Shown: positions 47,006-56,661, counted from the first letter of the stretch. The stretch is 64,000 nt of DNA from Geodermatophilus africanus (GCF_900107105.1 NZ_FNOT01000015.1:1-64000); one strand, 5' to 3'. The notes: generated by a model from the letters alone, not told the origin. Made by a program: numbers and translations.

Positions 47006-49072
47006 TCACCTGCGCCCCAGCCGGGCCCGGACGGCGGCCAGGGGCTCCTGGACCTCGGGGACGCGGGCGAGCACGAACCCGATCAGGGTCGCGACGCCGA
47101 TGACCACGGTACCGAGCAGCACGGTGCCGAGCGAGCCTGCCACCGACGGTCCCAGTGCGCCGTCGGCCAGGGACACCGCCAGCCAGCCCAGCAGGCCGGC
47201 GACGACCGCGACCAGGGTGACGCGCAGCACGGGGACCAGCGTGGCGCGGTTCTCCAGCGTCCCGAGCCGGCGGTGCAGCACGGCGTGCCCGATCAGCCAG
47301 CCGGCCACGTACGTGACGCTGGTGACCAGCATCAGCCCGGCCACCACCCGCTCGGGCGGGACGACGACCGGCACGAGCAGCAGCAGCGACACGCGGACGG
47401 TGACCATCCCCACCTGGATCAGCGTGGGGGTGCGCGAGTCCTTCATGGCGTAGAAGACCCGCAGCTGCAGCAGGGTCACCGCCATCGGGAGCAGCCCGAA
47501 CGCGCCCACGGCGAGCGCGAGGCCGATGGCGCGGGCATCGTCGGCGCCGGTGTTGCCGCGGGCGAAGACGACGACAGCCAGCGTGGGGCCGAGCACGGTC
47601 AGCGCGGCGCTGAGCGGCAGCAGGCCGAGGGCCGACAGCCGCGTGCCGAGGGAGAGGTCGCGCACCACACCGGGGACGTCGGCGCGCGCGGCGGCCCGGC
47701 TCAGGCGCGGGACCAGCGCGGTCAGCAGCGCGACACCGATGATCCCGTAGGGCATCTGGAACAGCAGGCTGGCGTTGGCGAACCCGATCGAGCCGAGCCC
47801 GCCGGCGCGCCCGGCGGCGTTGGCGATGCGGGTGGCCACCACGACGCCGACCTGGCTGGCCGCCACGTAGCCGATCACCCAGAGGCCGAGCCTGGCCGCC
47901 TCGCCCAGCCCGGTGTCGCGGAGCCCCCAGCGGGGACGCAGCGGGACGCCGGCCCGGCGCAGCAGCGGCAGCAGCACCAAGGCCTGGACGGCGATGCCCA
48001 GCGTGGTGCCGGCACCGAGGAGCCACACCTGGCCGTCAGTGATGGTCACCGGCGTGAGCTGACCGGGGCCGGTGGCGGCGAGGAACAGCAGCCCGGTGGC
48101 GATGACGACGACGTTGTTGAGCACCGGCGCCCAGGCCGGCGGGCCGAACACCCCGCGGGAGTTGAGGATCGCCTGCGCCAGGGCGCCGAGGCCGTAGAAG
48201 ACGATCTCCACGAGCAGGATGCGGGCCAGCCAGGTCGCCAGCCGGTACTGGTCGGGGTCCTCGTCGAGGCCGTACAGCGCGGTCAGCAGGGGCGCGGCCA
48301 GGATCGCGAGTCCGGTGACCAGGACCAGCCCGGCGGTCGCGACGGTGGCCAGCCGCTGGGCGTAGGCGGTCCCGTCGTCGTCGTCCCGCTCCTGGGCCCG
48401 CACGAGCAGCGGGACGACGACCGAGGTGAGCACCCCGCCCAGCAGCAGCTCGTAGACGATGTTGGGCAGCGTGTTGGACGTGTTGTAGGCGTCGCCGACC
48501 AGGCCGACGCCCAGCGCCGCGGTGAGCACCATGGTCCGCAGCAGTCCGGTGATGCGGGAGACGAGCGTGGCCACGGCCATCGTGCCGGCGGCGCGCAGGA
48601 TGCCGCCGCTGGCGCCCGGCCGGCCCTCGCGGGCCTCGACCTCCTCGTCGGTCTCGTCGACGCGGCGCGGCACCGCCGGCAGCACCGGGATGAGCTGGGT
48701 GTCGTCGGGCCCGGGGACCCACCGGGAGGCGCGCCGCGGCGGCGGCACCGGCGGCAGGTCGCGGACGCGCGGTGCCGGCGGCGGGACCGGCGGCAGCGGC
48801 CGCCCCCCGGGCGGCGCCTTGGGGTACGGCGGCGGGGGCAGCGGCAGCGCCGGCGGGGTCCGCGGACCGCCCACCGGCGGCGGCTCCCCGCGGCCGTCGC
48901 CCGGGGCCCGGGTGCGGTCGGCGGGGCGGGGCGGCGCGGCGGGCGGCGGCGGGACGGGGGGCAGCGGCCGACGGGGCTGCTCCCCCGCGCCGCGATCGCC
49001 CCGGGGCCGGCGCTCGGCGGCCCCGTCCGCGGGGCTGCGGTGCTCCTCGTGCGAGCTCGTGACCTCGCTCAC
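47006..49072 (-). CDS. murJ: Lipid II flippase MurJ with long Pro-rich N-terminal extension
   Basis: A 688-residue MviN/MurJ-family flippase that moves lipid II across the membrane. The membrane domain starts near residue 155 with GTMAVATLVSRITGLLRTM and has about fourteen helices; ANASLLFQMPYGIIGVALLT is a typical motif. Residues 1-150 are a Pro-rich, charged cytoplasmic extension with repeated PPVPPP units. The GTG start (VSEVTSSHEEH) overlaps the stop of the DUF6049 gene by four bases. The reading frame upstream of this start is noncoding. The pseudokinase half found fused in mycobacteria is a separate downstream gene. Confidence 0.93.
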   Translation of the reverse strand: MSEVTSSHEEHRSPADGAAERRPRGDRGAGEQPRRPLPPVPPPPAAPPRPADRTRAPGDGRGEPPPVGGPRTPPALPLPPPPYPKAPPGGRPLPPVPPPAPRVRDLPPVPPPRRASRWVPGPDDTQLIPVLPAVPRRVDETDEEVEAREGRPGASGGILRAAGTMAVATLVSRITGLLRTMVLTAALGVGLVGDAYNTSNTLPNIVYELLLGGVLTSVVVPLLVRAQERDDDDGTAYAQRLATVATAGLVLVTGLAILAAPLLTALYGLDEDPDQYRLATWLARILLVEIVFYGLGALAQAILNSRGVFGPPAWAPVLNNVVVIATGLLFLAATGPGQLTPVTITDGQVWLLGAGTTLGIAVQALVLLPLLRRAGVPLRPRWGLRDTGLGEAARLGLWVIGYVAASQVGVVVATRIANAAGRAGGLGSIGFANASLLFQMPYGIIGVALLTALVPRLSRAAARADVPGVVRDLSLGTRLSALGLLPLSAALTVLGPTLAVVVFARGNTGADDARAIGLALAVGAFGLLPMAVTLLQLRVFYAMKDSRTPTLIQVGMVTVRVSLLLLVPVVVPPERVVAGLMLVTSVTYVAGWLIGHAVLHRRLGTLENRATLVPVLRVTLVAVVAGLLGWLAVSLADGALGPSVAGSLGTVLLGTVVIGVATLIGFVLARVPEVQEPLAAVRARLGRR

Positions 49073-51420
49073 ACCGGACTCCGCGTGGGCGGCAGCGGGA
49101 CGGCCGCGCCCTCGGGGGCCGGGCCGGGCAGGTCGCCGTCCTCGTCGCCGGGGACGCCGCGGCGGCGGCGCAGCACGAAGCGCACCAGCCGGCGCAGGAA
49201 GAGCAGTCCGAGCAGCGCCGCGGCGCCGATCGTGATGACCACCGAGATGGTGCCGTACGCGGTGCTCTGCACCTGCAGCTGCACCGGGTCGCCCAGCGGG
49301 GCGCCGTCCGGGGTGACGAGCGTGGCCGCGACGCCGAAGCGGCCGGACTGCCGCACCTGCGCCGGGACCTGCAGCGTCGTTCGCTGCTCGGGGCCGAGCA
49401 CCTGGTCGCCGAGGTCGCCCACCGACAGCGCGTTGCCGCGGCTCTGCACCCGCAGCTGCACGCGGAGGGCGAAGGGCAGCTCGTTGCTGACGGTGAGCAC
49501 GAGCGGGGAGTCGCTGGAGGCCAGGCTGTAGATGCCGGCGGCCGGGGCGAGCAGCGTGACCCGCTCGAGCAACCGCCGGACCGTCGTCCGCAGGTCCGCG
49601 GCGGCCGAGAGGAAGGCGGCGGGATCGTCCCGCCACGCGGCGGAGGTGGTGCGGGCGACCGCGGCGTCCCAGGGCGCGAGCACCGCGTCCGCGTTCCCGA
49701 CGACCGCGCCGGCGAGCTGGTCGCGGACGCGCACCGCTTCGGCGACGTCGGCCAGCCCGGCGGCCTCGAGGCCACCTGGGTCCTCCGGGGCGGCCAGCTC
49801 GCCGGTGTCGGCGACCGGGCCGTCGCCGAGCTGGGCCACCGACAGCGGCCGCAGCCCCGGCAGTGTCGCGGCGGCGGCCATCACCGCGCTGACCGTGGCC
49901 GGGTCGGGGTCGACCTCGCGCGGCGGGGCCACGAGCAGGGTCTGCCCGGTGGCGGCGTCGCCCGGCTGGAGCGTCTGCAGCACCAGCTCGGCGACCGAGC
50001 GCTGCTCGGCGGCGCGGGGTCCGCCGGCGACCGGCGCCCCGCCCGCCAGGCCGCTGAGTGCGGGATCGGCGACCAGGGCGTCGACCGCGCCGTCCCCGGC
50101 GGGCACCGTCGTCCGGGCGACGGCCGGGCCCTCGAGGCCGAGTGCGGCCGCGCCGTCGATGAGCCCGCCGGGGGCCAGGACGACCTCCTCGACGCCGCCG
50201 TCCCGGAGGACGTCGAGCGTCTCCGGGCGCAGCGCGCCGCCGACGGCCCAGGCGAGGTCGGTGCGGGCTTCCACGCCCAGCACCTCCCGGAGGATGTCCG
50301 CGCCGGCGGTCCCGTCGGCCTCGGTCTCGGCCGGCGCGCCGGTCGGTGGCGCGGCGGGCGCGTCGGGGTCGTCCTGTGCCGTCCCCTCGGCACTGCCGGG
50401 GAGGCTGCGGCTGACGACCGCGGAGAGGCCCGCGCCGGTGAGGGAGTCGGCGTCGACGTCGCCGTAGGGCAGCGCGACCACCGGGTGGTCGGCGGCCACG
50501 GCGCGCAGCCGGGTGAGCCAGGCGGCGGCCTCGTCGCTGCCGGAGCCGGCGTCCTCCTCCCCGCCGACGGGATACGGGCCGTCGGCCATGACCTGCAGCT
50601 CCTCGACGAGCGCGGGGTCCACGGCCAGGGTCACCGGCACCACCGGCGCCGGCTCGCCGCCCTCGGGCGGGGCGGTCTCGGGGAGCCGCTCCACGGTAGC
50701 CAGTGCCCGGTCCAGCCGGCCGCCGGCCGCCACCTCGTCGGTCAGCCGGTCGTCGACGAAGGTGCCGGAGGCGTCGCGGTGGGTGCGCTCGACCAACGGC
50801 CAGAGCCAGGCGACGCCGGTCGGCGTCGCGGGCACCGCCGGCGGCTGCACGAGGTAGGTGGTCAGCTCCCCGACCCGGCGGCGCTCCCCGTCGGCGCCGA
50901 TGCCGTTGAGGTTGAGCAGCACCGGGTGGACGCCGTCCCGGTCGATCGCCAGCGCGTCGCTGGTCGTGGTGAGGCTGAAGGGGACGGCCCCGCCCGGGGG
51001 CAGCTCAGCGGTCACGTCCTGGAACGGCGTGGTGGCGACGGCGACCGGGTCGGGGTCGCCGTCGACGGCCTGCAGCTCGCCGCGCGTGTCCAACGGCTCG
51101 CCGCGCTGCAGCCGCACGTCGAGGTCGGTGAGCGTCTCCGTGCCGGTGTTGGTCAGCTCGCCCTCGATGGTGACCGTCGCGCCCGGCACCAGCGTGCGGG
51201 GGTCCAGGCGGGTGAGCCGGACGCCGACCGGGCGCTCGTCGGAGGTCGCTTCGGTCGTGGCGGGTTCCCGGGGCGCGGCGGCCGCGGCCGGCGCCAGCGT
51301 GACGAGCGGGGCGGTGAGCACGCCGGCCAGCGCGGCGGCGACCGTCGTCCCCCGGGCGGTGCGGCCGGGGCCCCGGGCGGCGGACCGGCCGCCGGTGCGC
51401 CCGGCAGCCGGCCGGCTCAC
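49069..51420 (-). CDS. DUF6049 family exported membrane protein
   Basis: A 783-residue protein with an N-terminal signal or anchor (about 25-48, VAAALAGVLTAPLVTLAPAA), a large extracellular part with a beta-rich first domain (DPRTLVPGATVTIEGELTNT), a central domain resembling the Rv3909 family, and a C-terminal membrane helix (about 718-740; ISVVITIGAAALLGLLFLRR) with an Arg-rich cytoplasmic end. Function is unknown. The conserved link with murJ, NUDIX and pcnA suggests a cell-envelope role. Its stop overlaps the murJ start, and no ribosome site is obvious before GTG 51420. Confidence 0.87.
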   Translation of the reverse strand: MSRPAAGRTGGRSAARGPGRTARGTTVAAALAGVLTAPLVTLAPAAAAAPREPATTEATSDERPVGVRLTRLDPRTLVPGATVTIEGELTNTGTETLTDLDVRLQRGEPLDTRGELQAVDGDPDPVAVATTPFQDVTAELPPGGAVPFSLTTTSDALAIDRDGVHPVLLNLNGIGADGERRRVGELTTYLVQPPAVPATPTGVAWLWPLVERTHRDASGTFVDDRLTDEVAAGGRLDRALATVERLPETAPPEGGEPAPVVPVTLAVDPALVEELQVMADGPYPVGGEEDAGSGSDEAAAWLTRLRAVAADHPVVALPYGDVDADSLTGAGLSAVVSRSLPGSAEGTAQDDPDAPAAPPTGAPAETEADGTAGADILREVLGVEARTDLAWAVGGALRPETLDVLRDGGVEEVVLAPGGLIDGAAALGLEGPAVARTTVPAGDGAVDALVADPALSGLAGGAPVAGGPRAAEQRSVAELVLQTLQPGDAATGQTLLVAPPREVDPDPATVSAVMAAAATLPGLRPLSVAQLGDGPVADTGELAAPEDPGGLEAAGLADVAEAVRVRDQLAGAVVGNADAVLAPWDAAVARTTSAAWRDDPAAFLSAAADLRTTVRRLLERVTLLAPAAGIYSLASSDSPLVLTVSNELPFALRVQLRVQSRGNALSVGDLGDQVLGPEQRTTLQVPAQVRQSGRFGVAATLVTPDGAPLGDPVQLQVQSTAYGTISVVITIGAAALLGLLFLRRLVRFVLRRRRGVPGDEDGDLPGPAPEGAAVPLPPTRSPV

Positions 51421-51493
51421 CGCAGCTCCTCGCCGGTCGTCGCCACCGCGACCCGGTCGGCTGCTGTGCCCCCCGGTGCGCTCGCGAGCTGGC

Positions 51494-51970
51494 TCACGCG
51501 CTGTCGGCGAGGAGGGCGGGGGCCCGCTCGACCAGCGCCCGCTCGTCGGCGTAGGCCAGCCGGGTGCTGAGCTCGTCGAGCGGCACCCAGGCGACCTCGG
51601 TCACCTCGATGTCGGCGTCGGACAGGGCTCCGCCGATGGCGCGCAGCAGGAAGTGGTGCACCGTCTTGTGCACACGGCGGCCGTCGGCGACGAACCAGAA
51701 GTCGATGATGCCCAGCGGGGCGACGACCTCGCCGATGATCCCCGTCTCCTCGGCGACCTCCCGGACGGCGGTGTCCTCCGGGGTCTCGCCCTCCTCGATG
51801 TGACCCTTGGGCAGGGACCAGAGCAGCCGGCCGCGTCGGTCGGTGCGGCCGATGAGGGCGGCGCGCGGCCCCGTGACGGGGTCGTCGGCCACCACCAGGC
51901 CCCCGGCGGAGGTCTCGTCGACCCGCCGCAAGCGGCGGCCGGGGCGCCCGCGCCCGCCCGTCCCAGCCAT
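51494..51970 (-). CDS. NUDIX hydrolase
   Basis: A 158-residue MutT-type hydrolase. The Nudix box [20 protein letters not shown] followed by TGI is intact. The N-terminus is Arg/Gly-rich ([20 protein letters not shown]). In M. tuberculosis the gene in this place is mutT4. The substrate (oxidised nucleotide, or other diphosphate) cannot be assigned from sequence. ATG 51970 has no ribosome site, but TACCCT (51977-51982, minus) is exactly six bases upstream, consistent with a leaderless transcript. It diverges from pcnA over a 42-base gap. Confidence 0.93.
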   Translation of the reverse strand: MAGTGGRGRPGRRLRRVDETSAGGLVVADDPVTGPRAALIGRTDRRGRLLWSLPKGHIEEGETPEDTAVREVAEETGIIGEVVAPLGIIDFWFVADGRRVHKTVHHFLLRAIGGALSDADIEVTEVAWVPLDELSTRLAYADERALVERAPALLADSA

Positions 51971-51976
51971 GCCAGG

Positions 51977-52004
51977 AGGGTAGCGCGCGCCACGGCAGTA
52001 CCCT
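51977..52004. promoter_or_regulatory. Overlapping divergent promoters of NUDIX gene and pcnA
   Basis: Minus-strand TACCCT (51977-51982) is six bases from the NUDIX ATG, and plus-strand TACCCT (51999-52004) is eight bases from the pcnA GTG. Only 16 bases separate the two boxes, so the -35 regions must overlap the opposite promoter or gene. Confidence 0.6.
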
Positions 52005-52012
52005 GGATCGTC

Positions 52013-53515
52013 GTGTCCGGTGAGCCTTCCCCTCCGACGGCGGCTGCTGCCCCCGTGCCGCCCGCCGTCCAGGAGACGGTGCGCGAGCTGGTCGACCTCT
52101 CCCCCGTGCTGACCCGGCTCGGGGAGCGCTTCACCGCCGCCGGGTTCGAGGTGCACCTCGTCGGGGGCTCGGTCCGCGACGCGCTGCTGTCCGCGGGCTC
52201 CGGGGGTGGGCGGGGAGCCGGCACGGTGCCCGGCGACCTCGACGTCACCACCGACGCCCGGCCCGAGCAGGTGCTGCAGCTGCTCCGCGGGTTCGCCAGT
52301 TCCACGTGGAACACCGGCATCGCCTTCGGGACGGTGGGGGCCGAGGTGGGCGGCGTCCGGCTGGAGATCACCACCTTCCGCGCCGACCGCTACGACCGGG
52401 AGTCGCGGAACCCGGAGGTGGCGTGGGGCGACTCGCTCGTCGACGACCTCGCCCGTCGCGACTTCACCGTGAACGCGATGGCGGTCTCCCTGGGGCCCGA
52501 CCGCACCGTCACCGACCCCTACGGAGGCCTGGGTGACCTGCTGGCCGGTCGGCTGCGGACGCCGGGCACGGCGGTCGAGTCCTTCGCCGACGACCCGCTG
52601 CGGATGCTCCGCGCGGTCCGGTTCGTCTCCCAGCTGGGCTTGACGCCGGTCGACGAGGTGGTCGAGGCGATGACCTCGCTGGCGCCCGAGCTGGGCCGCA
52701 TCACCCCGGAGCGGGTCCAGGTGGAGCTGTCGAAGACGCTGCTGCAGCACTCCCCCCGGGCGGCGCTGGAGCTGTTCGTCGCCACGGGCCTGGCCGACGT
52801 CGTCCTGCCGGAGCTCTCCGCGCTGCGCATGGAGATCGACGAGCACCACCAGCACAAGGACGTCTACAGCCACTCGCTGACGGTGCTCGACCGGGCGATC
52901 GCCCTGGAGGAGGCCGACCCGGACCACGAGTCGCCCGACCTCGTGCTGCGGCTGGCCGCGCTGCTGCACGACATCGGCAAGCCGGCCACCCGCCGGCACG
53001 AGCCGCGCGGCCGGGTCTCCTTCCACCACCACGAGGTGGTCGGCGCGAAGCTGGTCCGCAAGCGGCTGCAGGCGCTCCGGTACTCCAAGGAGGTCGTGGA
53101 GGCGGTCGCCCGGCTGACCGTCCTGCACCTGCGCTTCCACGGCTACGGCCGCGGCGAGTGGACCGACTCGGCCGTCCGCCGCTACGTCACCGACGCCGGG
53201 GACCTGCTGCTCCGGCTGCACAAGCTGGTGCGCTCGGACTGCACGACCCGCAACCGGCGCCGGGCGGCCGCACTGGCGGCGACGTACGACTCGCTGGAGC
53301 AGCGGATCGCCGAGCTGTCGGCGGCCGAGGACCTCGCGCGGGTGCGCCCGGACCTCGACGGCAAGGCGATCATGGCGATCCTGGGGATCGGGGAGGGCCC
53401 CGACGTCGGCGCGGCGTGGCGGTTCCTCAAGGACCTGCGGCTCGAGCGCGGCCCGCTCGACCCCGACGCGGCCGAGGCCGAGCTGCGCGCCTGGTGGGCC
53501 ACCCGCCACGGCTGA
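52013..53515 (+). CDS. pcnA: CCA tRNA nucleotidyltransferase / poly(A) polymerase family with HD domain
   Basis: A 500-residue enzyme that adds or repairs the 3' CCA of tRNA. The nucleotidyltransferase head has [13 protein letters not shown] and GDLDVTTDA; the next motif is [11 protein letters not shown]; then the RNA-binding region has [20 protein letters not shown]-terminal HD phosphohydrolase domain carries [10 protein letters not shown] and [11 protein letters not shown] (about 317). GTG 52013 fits the family and a leaderless start. Several genes encoding other CCA or poly(A) enzymes may exist elsewhere, so the exact activity is inferred. A perfect parS site lies inside the coding region at 52299-52312. 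Confidence 0.94.
   Translation: MSGEPSPPTAAAAPVPPAVQETVRELVDLSPVLTRLGERFTAAGFEVHLVGGSVRDALLSAGSGGGRGAGTVPGDLDVTTDARPEQVLQLLRGFASSTWNTGIAFGTVGAEVGGVRLEITTFRADRYDRESRNPEVAWGDSLVDDLARRDFTVNAMAVSLGPDRTVTDPYGGLGDLLAGRLRTPGTAVESFADDPLRMLRAVRFVSQLGLTPVDEVVEAMTSLAPELGRITPERVQVELSKTLLQHSPRAALELFVATGLADVVLPELSALRMEIDEHHQHKDVYSHSLTVLDRAIALEEADPDHESPDLVLRLAALLHDIGKPATRRHEPRGRVSFHHHEVVGAKLVRKRLQALRYSKEVVEAVARLTVLHLRFHGYGRGEWTDSAVRRYVTDAGDLLLRLHKLVRSDCTTRNRRRAAALAATYDSLEQRIAELSAAEDLARVRPDLDGKAIMAILGIGEGPDVGAAWRFLKDLRLERGPLDPDAAEAELRAWWATRHG
52299..52312. promoter_or_regulatory. parS site inside pcnA
   Basis: GTTCCACGTGGAAC, identical to parS site 1 and the site at 23548. It encodes STWN within pcnA, about 21 kb right of oriC. 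Confidence 0.8.
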
Positions 53516-53556
53516 CCCGGCTACAGCCCGGGCCGCCGGCTGCCGACAGGAGACAC

Positions 53557-54537
53557 GTGCGCGACGAGGACGGCCCGGAGCCGCGGTCGGGGCTGCCCAC
53601 CTCGCCGAGCGGACGCACGCCGCAGTGGGTGGTGGACGAGGCACTCGGCCTGCCGGTCCGGCCGGTCCCCTGGCGTGCCGCGGAGCCGCCCCCGCGCCGG
53701 CGCCGCGGCTCGGGCCTGCTTGGCCTGCTCGCCGTCCTGCTGGTCGTCGGCGGCTCGCTGGGGGCCGCCCTCCTCACCGGGACCGTGCAGTGGCCGTGGG
53801 ACCGCGTCGTCGCGGCCGACCCCGCACCGGGCGCGGGCGTCCCGGTGGCGGCCGCCCCGTCGGACCGCCCCACCCCCGGCGTCGACGCGAGCGGCTCGCC
53901 GCGGGGGGTCCCGCAGCCCGTCCCCGAGGGTGGCGGACCGCACGCGTTCTCGCTGCTGCAGGCCGACGGGACGACGCCGGTGGCCTACGACCCGTGCCGC
54001 GTCGTCCGCTACGTCGTCCGGCCCGACGAGTCCCCCACTGGCGGGGAGGAGATGGTGCACGCGGCCGTCGCCCGGCTCGGCCGGGCGACCGGCCTGGTGT
54101 TCGTGTACGACGGCCCGACCGACGAGGTGCCGTCCCTGGAGCGGGCGGCGTACCAGCCCGACCGCTACGGCGACCGCTGGGCCCCGGTCCTGGTCAGCTG
54201 GCGGACGGCGGCCGAGGCGCCGGGGCTCGCGGGCGACACCGTCGGCGAGGCCGGCAGCCTGGCGGTGTCGCTGGGCGAGGGCGCCCGGGTCTACGTCACC
54301 GGCACGGTGACCCTCGACGCCGAGCAGTTCCCCGAGATCCTCGCGCAGCCCGGCGGCGCGGCCACGGCCTCGGGTGTCGTGCTGCACGAGCTGGCCCACC
54401 TGGTGGGCCTCGACCACGTGGACGACGACTCCCAGCTGCTCTACCCGGAGACCGTGCCCGGCGTCACCGACTACGCCGCCGGGGACCTCGCGGGCCTGGC
54501 CCGCCTCGGCCAGGGACCCTGCGTCCCGGAGCTCTAG
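53557..54537 (+). CDS. Membrane-anchored matrixin-like zinc metalloprotease
   Basis: A 326-residue protein. A cytoplasmic N-terminus of about 50 residues is followed by one membrane helix (52-73, [20 protein letters not shown]) and a Pro/Ala-rich linker. The outer domain ends in the metzincin zinc motif [11 protein letters not shown] (about residue 280), in which His, His and His bind zinc and Glu is catalytic. The upstream part has [15 protein letters not shown], as in bacterial matrixin-like proteins. Substrate is unknown. It begins 41 bases after pcnA with an AGGAGA ribosome site and is not part of the usual origin block. Confidence 0.86.
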   Translation: MRDEDGPEPRSGLPTSPSGRTPQWVVDEALGLPVRPVPWRAAEPPPRRRRGSGLLGLLAVLLVVGGSLGAALLTGTVQWPWDRVVAADPAPGAGVPVAAAPSDRPTPGVDASGSPRGVPQPVPEGGGPHAFSLLQADGTTPVAYDPCRVVRYVVRPDESPTGGEEMVHAAVARLGRATGLVFVYDGPTDEVPSLERAAYQPDRYGDRWAPVLVSWRTAAEAPGLAGDTVGEAGSLAVSLGEGARVYVTGTVTLDAEQFPEILAQPGGAATASGVVLHELAHLVGLDHVDDDSQLLYPETVPGVTDYAAGDLAGLARLGQGPCVPEL

Positions 54538-54549
54538 GCCCCCGGCCGG

Positions 54550-55797
54550 TCAGCGCCGCAGCAGGGCGCGAGCGGCGTAGAGGGCCGTGAGGACGTAGGC
54601 CGTGCCGACGGCGACCACGGCGGGCGGGGAGACGCCGTCGGCCGGCAGCAGGAACGCCGCGGCCAGCAGCGCGACGACGTAGCCGACGTTGACGAGCACG
54701 TCGTAGACCGAGAACACCCGGCCGCGGACGTCGTCGTCCACCGCCTGCTGCAGGGTCGCGTCGACGCAGATCTTCACGCCCTGACCCAGGAACCCGAGCA
54801 CCGCGCCGGCCAGCACCACCGTGACCGGCAGGAAGGGCAGCGCGAGTGCGGTCAGCAGCACGCCCCCGAGCGCCAGCAGCAGGGTCACCCACCGCGCCGT
54901 CCCGAGCCGGCGCACCGCCCCGGGGGTGACCGCGGCGGCCAGCAGCGTGCCGACCGCGCCGGCGGCCACCGCCGTCCCCACGCCCAGCAGCCCCGCCCCG
55001 GGCGGTGCGGTGGCGCGGGAGAACAGCAGCGTCATCAGTGTCAGCACGCCGAAGCAGAGCCGGTGCACGGTGATGACGGCCAGCGCGGGGACCGCCGGTG
55101 GGCGGGCCCGCACGTGGCGCACGCCGGCGACCAGGCCGACGAGCACCTGGCGGGCGGACGAGTCCGCGGTCCCGTCCGGGCCGAGCGCGCCCGGGGGGAA
55201 CCCGGCGGCGGCCGCCGCGGCGAGCAGGTAGGGCCCGGCCGCGCCGAGGGTCAGCAGCGCGTACCCGGCGTCACCGGCGATGCCGGCGACCTGCTGCACC
55301 GCGACCGCGGCCGCCCCGCCGACCACCGTGGCCACCGCGCCCGACGTCGTGGACAGCGCGTTGGCCGGCACCAGGTCCACCGTCGTGTGCGGCAGGGCCG
55401 CCGACAGCGCCGACAGCACGAAGCGGGCGACGGAGAACAGCGCCAGCCCGGCGAGCAGGAACGGCAGACCGGTCGACCCGCCCGCCACGAGCAGTGCCAG
55501 GACGCCGACCAGCGCCGCGCGCAGCAGGTCGGCGTGCACCAGCACCTGCCGCCGGCGCCACCGGTCCAGCCAGACGCCGGCGAAGGGCCCCACCAGCGAG
55601 TACGGCAGGAGCAGGACGGCGAACGCGGCGGCGACCGCGACCGGGTCGGTGGCCCGCTGCGGGTTGAACAGGACGGTCCCGGCGAGGGTGGCCTGCAGCA
55701 CGCCGTCCCCGAACTGGGCGGACAGCCGGGTGGCCAGCAGCCGTCGGAAGTCGGGGCGGGCCAGCAGCGAGCGCACGGTCGTCCCCGCCTGCCGCAC
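54550..55797 (-). CDS. MFS transporter
   Basis: A 415-residue major-facilitator protein with about twelve membrane helices. The N-terminal half has LLATRLSAQFGDGVLQATLA and FAGVWLDRWRRRQVL (the loop 2-3 motif); the second half includes GFLGQGVKICVDATLQQAVD, which resembles enterobactin-exporter-like and putative drug-efflux MFS. The substrate is unknown. GTG 55797 follows TAGGGT (55804-55809) by six bases, without a ribosome site, so it is probably leaderless. It converges with the metalloprotease, with only 12 bases between the stops. Confidence 0.88.
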   Translation of the reverse strand: MRQAGTTVRSLLARPDFRRLLATRLSAQFGDGVLQATLAGTVLFNPQRATDPVAVAAAFAVLLLPYSLVGPFAGVWLDRWRRRQVLVHADLLRAALVGVLALLVAGGSTGLPFLLAGLALFSVARFVLSALSAALPHTTVDLVPANALSTTSGAVATVVGGAAAVAVQQVAGIAGDAGYALLTLGAAGPYLLAAAAAAGFPPGALGPDGTADSSARQVLVGLVAGVRHVRARPPAVPALAVITVHRLCFGVLTLMTLLFSRATAPPGAGLLGVGTAVAAGAVGTLLAAAVTPGAVRRLGTARWVTLLLALGGVLLTALALPFLPVTVVLAGAVLGFLGQGVKICVDATLQQAVDDDVRGRVFSVYDVLVNVGYVVALLAAAFLLPADGVSPPAVVAVGTAYVLTALYAARALLRR

Positions 55798-55915
55798 CCG
55801 GTCACCCTACGATGGCCTCCCCTCCCCTCAGGGTGGACGACGGGCCGAAAGACCCTTCCCCGCGGGGAGAGTTCCGCCCGCCGGTCGGCGTTCCCGTGGG
55901 GCACACTGGAGAGCG

Positions 55916-56575
55916 ATGACTCCCCCGTCCTCGCCCGATCCCGAGTCGGGGCCGCCGGCCCGGCCCGCGACGGGCCGACGCCGTCCGGACCCGGTCCCGG
56001 CGCTCTCGACGGGCACCCTGGACGACGTCCGCCCCGGCTCGCTGCTCGTGGCGATGCCGGGGCTCACCGACCCCACCTTCGCCGGCACGGTCGTGTTCGT
56101 GCTCGACCACAACGACAGCGGCACGCTGGGCGTCGTGCTGGGCCGGCCGAGCCAGGTGGAGATCGGCGACGTGCTGCCCGGCTGGTGCGACCTCGCCGTC
56201 GACCCCGGCGTGTTCCACGTCGGCGGCCCGTGCGAGACGGACACGGCGCTGTGCCTCGCCGTCTGCACCACCCCGAGCGGGGACTGCGGCCTGCGGCCGG
56301 TGGCCGGCGACGTGCACCTGGTCGACCTGGACGCCGACCCCGACGAGCTGGTCGGCCGGGTGCGGGGCCTGCGGGTGTTCGCCGGCTACGCGGGCTGGTC
56401 GCCGGGCCAGCTGGCCGCCGAGGTCGCCGAGGGCGCCTGGGCCTGCGTGCCGGGCCGCCCGGACGACGTGCTCAGCGAGCTGGCCGGCCCGGAGCTGTGG
56501 CGCCGGGTGATGGGCCGCCAGACCGGGCCGCTGGCGGTGCTGTCGACGGCACCGGCCGACCCGACCGTGAACTGA
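55916..56575 (+). CDS. YqgE/AlgH family protein (UPF0301)
   Basis: A 219-residue member of the YqgE/AlgH (DUF179) family. The core starts near residue 38: GSLLVAMPGLTDPTFAGTVV, then LDHNDSGTLGVVLGRP, FHVGGPCETD and RVFAGYAGWSPGQL. The first 35 residues are a Pro-rich extension. Molecular function is unknown despite wide conservation. The ATG follows GGAGAG. The gene is transcribed away from the MFS gene. Confidence 0.93.
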   Translation: MTPPSSPDPESGPPARPATGRRRPDPVPALSTGTLDDVRPGSLLVAMPGLTDPTFAGTVVFVLDHNDSGTLGVVLGRPSQVEIGDVLPGWCDLAVDPGVFHVGGPCETDTALCLAVCTTPSGDCGLRPVAGDVHLVDLDADPDELVGRVRGLRVFAGYAGWSPGQLAAEVAEGAWACVPGRPDDVLSELAGPELWRRVMGRQTGPLAVLSTAPADPTVN

Positions 56576-56626
56576 CCGGCGCGTCGGTGGGTGCGGGGAC
56601 GCCCCGCGTCTGGTAGGAACGTGCCC

Positions 56627-56661
56627 GGAGGGGGCGGTCTGGGGAAGAGGCCGCCCCCTCC
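56627..56661 (+). terminator. yqgE terminator hairpin
   Basis: GGAGGGGGCGG/CCGCCCCCTCC stem extended by three more pairs, one G-U, with a five-base GGGGA loop, about 50 bases after the stop. Confidence 0.8.

Noticed and set aside
45309..48026. A 905-codon open frame that would fuse the pseudokinase to upstream sequence, as in the mycobacterial MurJ fusion
   Set aside because: The upstream part is in a different frame from murJ and reads as low-complexity Arg/Ala/Pro; murJ has its own full reading frame ending at 47006.
50858..53515. An 885-codon plus-strand frame extending pcnA far upstream
   Set aside because: The extension is antisense to the DUF6049 and NUDIX genes; pcnA homology begins at GTG 52013.
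56209..56224. A parS-like half site (GTTCCACGTCGG) in yqgE
   Set aside because: Only the left half matches; the palindrome is broken. The same applies to TTCCACGTGCTG near 35186 in yidC.
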